DNA of 64,000 nucleotides from Myxococcota bacterium (GTDB taxonomy: Bacteria; Myxococcota; JAJVIH01). Shown here one piece after another: positions 57,567 to 64,000 of this stretch; position 1 is the stretch's first letter, and each line of letters opens with the position of its first letter. The notes below the pieces were generated by a model that ran no database searches, was not told where the DNA came from, and saw only the letters and a program-made list of their open reading frames with translations. Location: assembly GCA_022072125.1 (NCBI GenBank), contig JAJVIH010000051.1:1-64000 (forward strand), written 5' to 3'. Made by a program: the position numbers and the translations under genes.

Positions 57567-58928
57567 TTACGCCGGTTCGCCGAGGAACCGGTATTCCAGT
57601 TCGCAGCACTGCCGGAACGTGGGGCGGAAATCGTCCGCCGCGCCCAGCAGGCGCAGATTCTGCATCAGCCCGCCGGCGGCCCGGTAGAAGAAGGTGGCGT
57701 CCGCTGGCGGGCGGAAGTGGATGAACTCGAATTTCCGCTTGCGGATATACTGCCTGACCTCGGGGATCATGGTGCAGCGGGAGTAATCGTAGGGGCCGGA
57801 AACCTGACGGCGGAAAATGATCCGGATGTCCTCGCAGATCTCATCGGCGGTCTGGCGGTTCTCCTCGCCGATTATCCGGAAACCGCCCTTGATCAACTCG
57901 GGAAGCGTGCGCAGCCGCGGTGATTCGCTGATGTCATCGAGGATCATGCGGCGATAGGCTTCGATGAACTCGCGGCGGAACATCCGGACATTGCCGAAAT
58001 CAATGATCGTGATTCCGCCGTCCGGACGGATCAGATAGTTGCCCGGATGGGGATCGGCGTGAATCAACCCCGCGCTCATGAACGGCCCGTAGGTGGCGCG
58101 GATCAACTGATGGCTCACCCGTACCCGCTCTTCCATGGAGGGATTGGATTCAACGAACTGCCTCAGGGTTTGGCCCTCGATAAATTCCGTAGTGAGCACG
58201 CGCTGGCAGGACAGTTCCCGGAACACCCTTGGCGCATGCAGATCGGGAAACAGGGCGAACGCCTTGCCCATCAGGTCCGCGCTGCGCGCCTCGCGAAGGT
58301 AATCCAGTTCGTGGTGCAGTTCGCGGTTGACTTCATTGAAGTACTCCACGCCGTCCGCCTGGCGGGCGATGGCGCTGATCGACTTGACCATCATGCCGAT
58401 GTTTTTCAGGTCGTTCGACAGGGCCTCGTCCACGCCGGGATACTGGATTTTCACCGCCACGGGGGTTCCATCATGGGTGTGGGCGCGATGCACCTGCCCG
58501 AGCGACGCGGCCGCCCATGGCTTCATGTCAAATCCGGCGAAGAGTTTGTCCGGCGGCTGGCCAAGCTGGTTTTCCAGTTGGCCGATGATCATGCCGGGCT
58601 CCATCACCGGGGCCTGGTTGTACAGGCGGCCCATCACCGCGCGGATTTCCGGCGGCATGTGGTCTACCTCCATGGAAAGCTGCTGGCCCAGCTTCATGGC
58701 CACGCCCTTCATCTCGCCCAGGGTGGAGACGATTTTTTCCGCCTGCTCGATGGAGATGATGGAGTCTCCATGGGCGGCGGTTTCCTTCCCGCGCGAGATG
58801 ACCTTGGCCGCCGCCTGGGTGGCGAGCGAGGCTCCCAGCCCGGCGACGCGGGTCAACCGCTGCAGGCGGCCCGCCGGAATTTTGAGCTGGGACTCCTGAT
58901 CATCCGGTTCTTCATCAAACACGCCCAT
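57567..58928 (-). CDS. ABC1/UbiB-family atypical protein kinase-like protein
   Basis: A 453-residue protein of the UbiB/ADCK family, which supports ubiquinone or lipid synthesis with unusual ATPase activity. The KxGQ motif (AMKLGQQLSM) is at about residue 80, the A-rich loop PWAAASLGQVHRA near residue 135, and the catalytic HADPHPGN and Mg-binding IDFGNV later, all intact. No obvious ubi genes are nearby. Confidence 0.93.
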   Translation of the reverse strand: MGVFDEEPDDQESQLKIPAGRLQRLTRVAGLGASLATQAAAKVISRGKETAAHGDSIISIEQAEKIVSTLGEMKGVAMKLGQQLSMEVDHMPPEIRAVMGRLYNQAPVMEPGMIIGQLENQLGQPPDKLFAGFDMKPWAAASLGQVHRAHTHDGTPVAVKIQYPGVDEALSNDLKNIGMMVKSISAIARQADGVEYFNEVNRELHHELDYLREARSADLMGKAFALFPDLHAPRVFRELSCQRVLTTEFIEGQTLRQFVESNPSMEERVRVSHQLIRATYGPFMSAGLIHADPHPGNYLIRPDGGITIIDFGNVRMFRREFIEAYRRMILDDISESPRLRTLPELIKGGFRIIGEENRQTADEICEDIRIIFRRQVSGPYDYSRCTMIPEVRQYIRKRKFEFIHFRPPADATFFYRAAGGLMQNLRLLGAADDFRPTFRQCCELEYRFLGEPA

Positions 58929-59087
58929 GATGCTTTTCCTTCCGCATGCTCTGGAAGCGCTGGGAAGCTAGGATCAATCGCCAGCGGACACAAGCTGGAG
59001 CCGCCAGGGCGCCGGATGTGCGGGGATGCGTTCCTCGCCATGCAACGGTTCATGCGGGAAGTTCCTCCCCGCGGGCGTTTCCGGATT

Positions 59088-59837
59088 TTATTCTGGGCCG
59101 CCCGCGGCCAGCCCATGGATTTCGCCGGCGATGGGAGAGAGCCGGGCCAGGCATTCAGCCGGCTGGTTCCACGGCAACTCTGCGAGAATTGGCGCGCCAG
59201 TGGTCTGTTCGATGATCCAGCCGTTGGATTTCAGCACGTAGGGGTGGTCCCCGCCGGTTGGCGGTTCGTTCTGGTTGAGAATAACCCCGGCCGCCGTGAC
59301 TCCGCGCGAACGGCAGGCCTCGACGCCGAGCCGGGCGTCATTGATGGTTCCCAGCCGGGCGCGCGCCACCAGCAGCACCGGCAGGTTCAGCCGGCGCGCG
59401 ATATCCACCATGTCGAACCCCGCGGAGATTGGAACCAGCAGCCCGCCCGCGCCTTCCACGATGGTGAATGGATGACGCTGCATCACCCGCCGGATGGATG
59501 ACAGCACATTTTCCGGGTTGATCGCCGTTCCTTCGTATCTGGCGGAGACCCATGGCGCCGCAGGCAGCGCGAAGCGCAGGGGGCACGCCTCGTCAAGCGT
59601 TTGCCGCTCCCCCGCCGCGAGACGCAGCGCATCGCCATCGGCGGGGAACAGTTCGCCATCGCGCAGGGCGCAGCCTGTTTCGATGGGTTTGATGACGCCG
59701 ATCGGGACGCCGCGCTCCCGCAGCGCTTTCGCCAGCAGCGTGGAGACATGGGTTTTGCCTACGCCCGTGCCAGTGGCGGACACCATCAGGCCGCGGCAGC
59801 CGGCGGGAAGCTGGATTCTGGAGCGGGATGCGGTCAT
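59088..59837 (-). CDS. bioD: Dethiobiotin synthetase
   Basis: Makes the ureido ring of dethiobiotin from DAPA, CO2 and ATP. The 249-residue protein has the ATP loop SATGTGVGKTHVSTLLAKAL, the GVIKPIETGC motif, EGAGGLLVPI and a VLARARLGTINDAR segment. No other bio gene is in the window. It is overlapped by 4 bp by the preceding HD-domain gene. Confidence 0.95.
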   Translation of the reverse strand: MTASRSRIQLPAGCRGLMVSATGTGVGKTHVSTLLAKALRERGVPIGVIKPIETGCALRDGELFPADGDALRLAAGERQTLDEACPLRFALPAAPWVSARYEGTAINPENVLSSIRRVMQRHPFTIVEGAGGLLVPISAGFDMVDIARRLNLPVLLVARARLGTINDARLGVEACRSRGVTAAGVILNQNEPPTGGDHPYVLKSNGWIIEQTTGAPILAELPWNQPAECLARLSPIAGEIHGLAAGGPE

Positions 59838-60451
59838 GTGTTCGTCCCATCGGGCGCCGCACCCCGGTTGGTGGTTTCGCGCGCGGCGAGCAGACCCGTC
59901 ACGGATTGCAGCGACCCCACGGATGAGGCGAGCCAGAACGGAAAGCGCCAGTCAATGCCCGCGCGCGGCCAGGCGCGGGCGATGTCCGTCCGCTGGTCTC
60001 GCGGCAGGCGCCAGCTTCGCGCCCGGGTGATGTCCATCCACGCGGCCACATGCAACAGCCCCGCTTCGGCTCCCGCGGACCATGTGGGCCAGGGCCGCAT
60101 ATGCAACTCGATGGCCCGGGCGGCCGGGGGCGCCAGGACTTCGCATCCGCCGCGGATGAGAATTTCCCGCGCTGCGTCCGCGCCCGCCCAGGTGAAGGGA
60201 CCCCGGCGTCCGCTCCGGGCCGGACACAGCCCCAGATCATGCAGCAGCGCGGCCACCGCCAGGCATTCCGCATCGTGGCGGATGCGGTGTTGATCCGCCC
60301 ACGCGCGCGCCAGCAGCCAGGTGCGTGCGGTGTGATTGATCAGCGCCGCGTGCGCTCCGCAATCGAGCAGCAATTCCGCCGCCATGCGAGTGCTGGCCGT
60401 GTCCGGCAGCCCGCTGGAACGAAGTCCGGCAAGGTGATTCAGGTTCGTCAA
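59834..60451 (-). CDS. HD-domain phosphohydrolase-like protein
   Basis: A 205-residue protein with an HD-type metal site: a His in LINHTARTWLLARAW, the HD pair in ALLHDLGLCPAR and downstream His/Asp (ELHMRPW, AWMDI). Family members hydrolyse nucleotides or phosphate esters. Coupled to bioD by ATGA overlap, a possible link to the S-adenosylmethionine-derived by-product of biotin synthesis, but this is speculation. Confidence 0.8.
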   Translation of the reverse strand: MTNLNHLAGLRSSGLPDTASTRMAAELLLDCGAHAALINHTARTWLLARAWADQHRIRHDAECLAVAALLHDLGLCPARSGRRGPFTWAGADAAREILIRGGCEVLAPPAARAIELHMRPWPTWSAGAEAGLLHVAAWMDITRARSWRLPRDQRTDIARAWPRAGIDWRFPFWLASSVGSLQSVTGLLAARETTNRGAAPDGTNT

Positions 60452-60455
60452 TTGC

Positions 60456-60989
60456 TTACCGGCCGGCGTTTTTCGCCAGGGCCTCGATCAGGGTGCGTGT
60501 GAAGACAGGCAGGTCATCGGGCGTACGCGCGCTGATCAGGTTGCCGTCCGTCACGCAGGGTTCGTCGCTCCAGATGCAGCCGGCGTTTTCCATGTCATCG
60601 CGGATGGCGCTGAACGAGGTCGCCTTGCGGCCCTTGAGTACGCCGGCGGAAATCAGCACCCATCCGGCGTGGCAGATGAAGGCCACCGGTTTGTTTCCAG
60701 CGTGGATGGCGCGCACGAAATCCAGCACCGCCCGCGAACGGCGCAGGAAATCCGGCGCCCATCCGCCAGGGACGAGCACGCCATGGTAGTCTGGCGCTTT
60801 TACCGCGGCCACGTCGTGGGTGACATTGACGGGATACCCATATTTGCCCTTGTACTGGGGTACGCCCGCGGCGCCAAGCACGTGGACCTCCGCGCCTTCT
60901 TCTTTCAGGCGGTAATAGGGATACATGACTTCCATGTCCTGAAAGTCCTTCTCGGCCAGGATGGCGAAACGGACGGATGTGAGTTTCAT
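60456..60989 (-). CDS. DJ-1/PfpI-family protein
   Basis: A 177-residue PfpI/DJ-1 protein of typical length. The nucleophile Cys106 is in VAFICHAGWVL and the acidic partner is in LAEKDFQDME. PDYHGVLVPGGWAPDFLRR is the usual segment before the nucleophile. Family members include protein deglycases and intracellular peptidases. It ends 5 bp before the HD gene, so it may be first of three genes. This is a second, shorter family member besides the one at 52.4 kb. Confidence 0.92.
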   Translation of the reverse strand: MKLTSVRFAILAEKDFQDMEVMYPYYRLKEEGAEVHVLGAAGVPQYKGKYGYPVNVTHDVAAVKAPDYHGVLVPGGWAPDFLRRSRAVLDFVRAIHAGNKPVAFICHAGWVLISAGVLKGRKATSFSAIRDDMENAGCIWSDEPCVTDGNLISARTPDDLPVFTRTLIEALAKNAGR

Positions 60990-61050
60990 GGCTGTGCTCC
61001 GGTTGTGTGGTGTCTCGCAAAAAAATTCCGGTATGATAATAATCTCTCCC

Positions 61051-62274
61051 ATGCATACGCCCAACCTTTCGCGCCGCGTGCTGTTCCTTTTCCTGACCTT
61101 GCAGGCGATGGGGCTGGCGGCCTGCGGTTCCAGCGGCTCCAGCGATGGGGGATTCTCCACGCCGGACAACGCCGCGACTCCCATTCCGGATACGGGAGCC
61201 GGCGATTTGGCGGCGGCTGATCGCGGAGGAGGCGGGGATCGTCTCCAACCGCCAGATGCGGATATCGCCGATGCCGGCGATGTTCCGGCGGCGGACAGCG
61301 GCGGCGGAGAGGGGGACTCCGGCGGGGTTGATGCGCGGGACAGCGGCGATGAGGAGCAGCGGCCCGATGATATTGGGCCGCCCATGTGCGAATGTCCGCA
61401 TCCGCCGCCGCCCCGCTGCGAGGACGGCAAAACGCTGGTGTCCATCAGCGTGCGCGGTTGCAAGGGCAATCTCTGCGATATGGTGACGGAGCGTATGGTC
61501 TGCGCCTTCCGCTGCGAGCGGGATTCCTGCTTGGATCCGCCGCCCGACGGAGGAACCGCCGATGGCGATGGAGCAGGCGACGCCGCGGTCCCCGACTCCG
61601 GAGCGCAGGACGCGGGACTAGCGGACAGCGGTCCGGTTTGTCCGCGCGACAAGGCGTGTGGTCCCCGCCAGTGCGGGCCCGATCCGGTTTGCGGGCTCGG
61701 TTGCGGCGCCTGCGACAAGCCGCCGGCGCGCGAATGTCTGGACGCCTCCCGTGTCAGGGATCATCAGCCCATCGGCGTATGCGGCGCCAGCGGACAATGT
61801 GAATACGAACCCCGGGTGATCATCTGCTCCAAAGACTGCCAGAATGGCGTTTGCCTGGAGACCCTGTGCGGGAACGGTCGCAAGGACGGCGCCGAAAGCT
61901 GCGATGGCGACGCCATCGAGTGCTCCAAACTCAACAACGCATTTGTTTCCGGCAGCGCCAAATGCAAGCCTGGTTGCGATGGTTACGATGACAGCGCCTG
62001 TGTTCGCGCGGTTACCTATACCAGCGATATTCAGCCCATCATGACCAACCGGTGCATCGGCTGCCACGGCGCGCGGACGGCAGGCGGCGCGCCCGGCAAT
62101 TTCCGTCTGGACCGCTACAATAGCGATGGTTTCCGCAACGGCGTATTCGAGATGCGGGCGCGCGTGAAGGTGAGGGCGGTGGATCAGGGGACCATGCCGC
62201 CGGGCGGCGGCGGTTTCACCGCGAAAGAGAAGGAAACCTTCATCCAGTGGATGAACGCCGGCGCGCCAGAATGA
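61051..62274 (+). CDS. Lipoprotein with a C-terminal c-type cytochrome-like domain
   Basis: A 407-residue lipoprotein. MHTPNLSRRVLFLFLTLQAM leads to the lipobox LAAC. A 100-residue linker of Asp, Gly, Ala and Pro follows, then Cys-rich modules (CEDGKTLVSISVRGCKGNLC). The C-terminal 85 residues have a haem attachment motif CIGCH near residue 334 in YTSDIQPIMTNRCIGCHG, and a distal TMPPGG, the arrangement of cytochrome c-like domains. It may therefore carry one c-type haem outside the cell. ATG at 61033 is an alternative. Confidence 0.82.
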   Translation: MHTPNLSRRVLFLFLTLQAMGLAACGSSGSSDGGFSTPDNAATPIPDTGAGDLAAADRGGGGDRLQPPDADIADAGDVPAADSGGGEGDSGGVDARDSGDEEQRPDDIGPPMCECPHPPPPRCEDGKTLVSISVRGCKGNLCDMVTERMVCAFRCERDSCLDPPPDGGTADGDGAGDAAVPDSGAQDAGLADSGPVCPRDKACGPRQCGPDPVCGLGCGACDKPPARECLDASRVRDHQPIGVCGASGQCEYEPRVIICSKDCQNGVCLETLCGNGRKDGAESCDGDAIECSKLNNAFVSGSAKCKPGCDGYDDSACVRAVTYTSDIQPIMTNRCIGCHGARTAGGAPGNFRLDRYNSDGFRNGVFEMRARVKVRAVDQGTMPPGGGGFTAKEKETFIQWMNAGAPE

Positions 62275-62340
62275 AACCATCCGGCGTGCGGGCGGACCGG
62301 AGCGGCCTTTCTTCATGCGGATGCAAAGACATGTGCGGAG

Positions 62341-63267
62341 TTATTTCATCGCCTGGAAATTGGGGTTGATTTTCACCGGCCCGTAGCCCAGCGACTCGCC
62401 CTTGTACTGGAATGCGCCGCCAAAATTCACCTCGGCGCAGCCAATCTGCAGGGTGGGAAATTCCTTGAGCCGGCGGAGGATTTCCCCGGCGCCCTTGCCC
62501 ACGTACGTGGTGTCGCTGGATAGCGAATCATCCATCAGCCGCAGAAATTTCCGGCATGTGCTGCTCATGGGCTGCGGCTTGCGGCGCAACTCGCCTGCAT
62601 CCTCCAGGCGGATGATTTTGCAGGCATCGGGGTCCTGCACGGTCAGCCAGGCCATGCGCCGGTTGGCGTCGAAGCCGTTCTGGCAGTCGCCGGTTTTCAT
62701 GTAGGCCTTCGCGGCCAGGTAGATCTCTCCGGGCAGCGCTTCAAAGAACAGGAAACAGGCGGCCTCCTGCATTTTGTCCACTTTTTCGGTCACCAGGGCA
62801 TGCGCCAGCACACTGGAAGGAACCGGCTGGCTTTCGTCGCAGGTCCAGTCTGGAATCACAATGCCGGGGCGGGTTTCCGGACAGGGCAGGTCCTTGCCGT
62901 CACAATCGTCGTCGAGTTGATCGCTGCATACCTCGGCGCGGCCCGGATACACGGATGAATCATCGGGCTTGCAATCTCCCTGCGCGGCGGCCTGGCCCGC
63001 GGGCGGGGCGTCCCCCGGCTTGAGGCACGCGGAGGCTCCCGATGGATCGGTCCCCACGCCGTCGCTGTCGGTATCCTTGAACAGTTTCACTTCCATGCAG
63101 GCCGCCGCGGCGTCTCCAGAACTGGCGGCGCCATCTGGCGGAGCGGCGCCGGTGTCAGCCGCCTCGCCGTCATTGGCGGAAAGGCCGGCGTCTCCACTGG
63201 CGGTTGATCCGGAGGAGCATGCGGACAGGGCGGCCGCGAACAGGAGGAGCAGAATATGGATGCGCAT
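62341..63267 (-). CDS. Lipoprotein with one MopE-type metal-binding motif
   Basis: A 308-residue lipoprotein, MRIHILLLLFAAALSAC signal, then an Asp/Gly/Ala/Ser-rich linker. At about residue 115 it carries the Asp-rich motif VCSDQLDDDCDGKD, the same as in the LamG lipoprotein. A segment DTDSDGVGTDPSG recalls calcium-binding thrombospondin type 3 repeats. The last 180 residues look globular but are unrecognised. TAGGAG supports the start. Confidence 0.82.
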   Translation of the reverse strand: MRIHILLLLFAAALSACSSGSTASGDAGLSANDGEAADTGAAPPDGAASSGDAAAACMEVKLFKDTDSDGVGTDPSGASACLKPGDAPPAGQAAAQGDCKPDDSSVYPGRAEVCSDQLDDDCDGKDLPCPETRPGIVIPDWTCDESQPVPSSVLAHALVTEKVDKMQEAACFLFFEALPGEIYLAAKAYMKTGDCQNGFDANRRMAWLTVQDPDACKIIRLEDAGELRRKPQPMSSTCRKFLRLMDDSLSSDTTYVGKGAGEILRRLKEFPTLQIGCAEVNFGGAFQYKGESLGYGPVKINPNFQAMK

Positions 63268-63707
63268 GGGCGATCTCCTAGCCAATTCCTGTCCGGGTTA
63301 AGGGCTTTTGGACGGGAAAGTCAACCGGAGCGCGCTGGAGGGGTCATCCAGCCATGTTCCAGATGTGGGGGCAGGATCGGGGGAGGCAGTCAAGAAGCGC
63401 TTCCCGTCCGGCGGCCCTGCGAAGGTGTTCACCAGAGCAGAATGGCCAAATATTCCTGAATTGACTCAGCGGAATCATATGACCAAAAGAAGCATCCGGC
63501 CGTTTTGGGCGGTCCATCTCCTGGAGCCATTGGGCGAAAATCTGGAGTAATCATAGATGATCACCCCGCTCACGGATTTTATTGGGGAAGGGAGTGTGCT
63601 GACCAGATGCTAGTCTCCATGTCCGGCGGACCAGGTTCGTCCAATCGCCTTTTTCGCGCCGCGATGCGGATTGACACTCCGGCAAGCCGCCGTTACCTTG
63701 CCGCGCG
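63268..63707. other. Intergenic region
   Basis: About 440 bp with no convincing gene, RNA or terminator. TTGACA at 63671-63676 has no good -10 partner. Confidence 0.4.
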
Positions 63708-64000
63708 ATGAAAACCCTGCCAGCCATCACGGACCCTGTTCAGCCGCCTGTTTATGGCGATCACTGGTTCAACCGGAAACTCAAGGCGATGCTGGTCGAA
63801 GAGCGCGATCTGCTCTTTGTCCATCTGGCGCTGCTGATGGCGGCGGTGACCATTCCCTTCGCGGCGCTGCTGTACTGGCCGGGAATGTTTTCCTGGCGGC
63901 TCGCGGTGATCTATTGGGCCATCAACTTCCTGGTTTTCCAGGACAAATACATCCTGATGCTGCACTGCACGAGCCACCGGGCGTTGTTCCGGCATCCGTG
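63708..64000 (+). CDS. Fatty acid desaturase-like membrane protein (3' part beyond window)
   Basis: The first 97 residues of an integral membrane protein. Two hydrophobic segments are visible (LLFVHLALLMAAVTIPFAALLYWPG and LAVIYWAINFLVF), and the fragment closes with HCTSHR, a HxxxH histidine box in the style of fatty acid desaturases and hydroxylases, where His residues bind a di-iron centre. Only the first box is seen, so the assignment is provisional. Confidence 0.55.
   Translation, partial: MKTLPAITDPVQPPVYGDHWFNRKLKAMLVEERDLLFVHLALLMAAVTIPFAALLYWPGMFSWRLAVIYWAINFLVFQDKYILMLHCTSHRALFRHP

Noticed and set aside
63671-63707. TTGACA promoter for the desaturase-like gene
   Set aside because: The -35 is perfect but no acceptable -10 occurs at 16-18 bp.

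Overview
This is a GC-rich bacterial chromosome segment. The encoded families suggest a deltaproteobacterial, Myxococcota-like lineage. The main clue is the many secreted lipoproteins (at least ten with a clear lipobox), several of which continue into Asp/Gly/Ala/Pro-rich linkers and then Cys-rich, MopE-type, LamG or cytochrome-like modules. Two textbook sigma-54 promoters, ETF genes and a K+-type membrane pyrophosphatase fit that assignment. This is inference from gene content; no marker phylogeny was possible. No phage, insertion sequence, CRISPR array, rRNA or tRNA gene was found.

Layout. 1-2.5 kb: etfA (cut by the window edge), etfB and a TetR/FadR-type regulator with an inverted-repeat operator on its own promoter. 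2.6-3.8 kb: ruvC-ruvA. 4-10 kb: lipoproteins, rpsR-rpmG with promoter and terminator, and a DUF393 membrane fusion. 10.2-14.3 kb: cysE, mnmA, mtaB and a lipoprotein cyclophilin. 14.5-18.1 kb (minus): WD40 protein, G3E GTPase and an FAD oxidoreductase. 18.2-28.2 kb: a very large ASH-repeat/VWA lipoprotein, an SRPBCC protein, membrane proteins, a lipase-like lipoprotein and a MopE/LamG lipoprotein. 28.2-34.3 kb: a HisF-HisE fusion, then (minus) a SNF2 helicase, an SDR and a radical SAM enzyme. 34.4-35.6 kb: the most interesting region, with divergent perfect sigma-54 promoters driving a strongly structured RNA of about 220 nt on one side and a small membrane protein on the other. 36.4-45.1 kb: a tightly packed plus-strand operon, lipoprotein-lepA-lepB-TM protein-pyrR-pyrB-pyrC'-carA-hypothetical. 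45.3-50.9 kb: a minus-strand operon, prs-rplY-pth-hppA-rpsF-rplI, with promoter and terminator. 51.3-55.3 kb: a LysR gene and a four-gene operon (DJ-1/PfpI, SnoaL-ABM, ABM-membrane, F420-reductase-like). 55.3-64 kb: fabH-like gene, Cys-rich lipoproteins, UbiB-family kinase, bioD-HD protein, a second PfpI protein, a haem-binding lipoprotein and the start of a desaturase-like gene.

How it fits together. Pyrimidine synthesis is represented by pyrR-pyrB, an apparently inactive dihydroorotase homologue (the Pseudomonas-type PyrC' arrangement) and carA without carB; active PyrC and CarB must be elsewhere. The prs operon links PRPP synthesis, translation factors and pyrophosphate hydrolysis. The FadR-like regulator next to etfBA suggests fatty-acid-responsive control of electron transfer from beta-oxidation. 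The sigma-54 region suggests an enhancer-dependent regulatory RNA.
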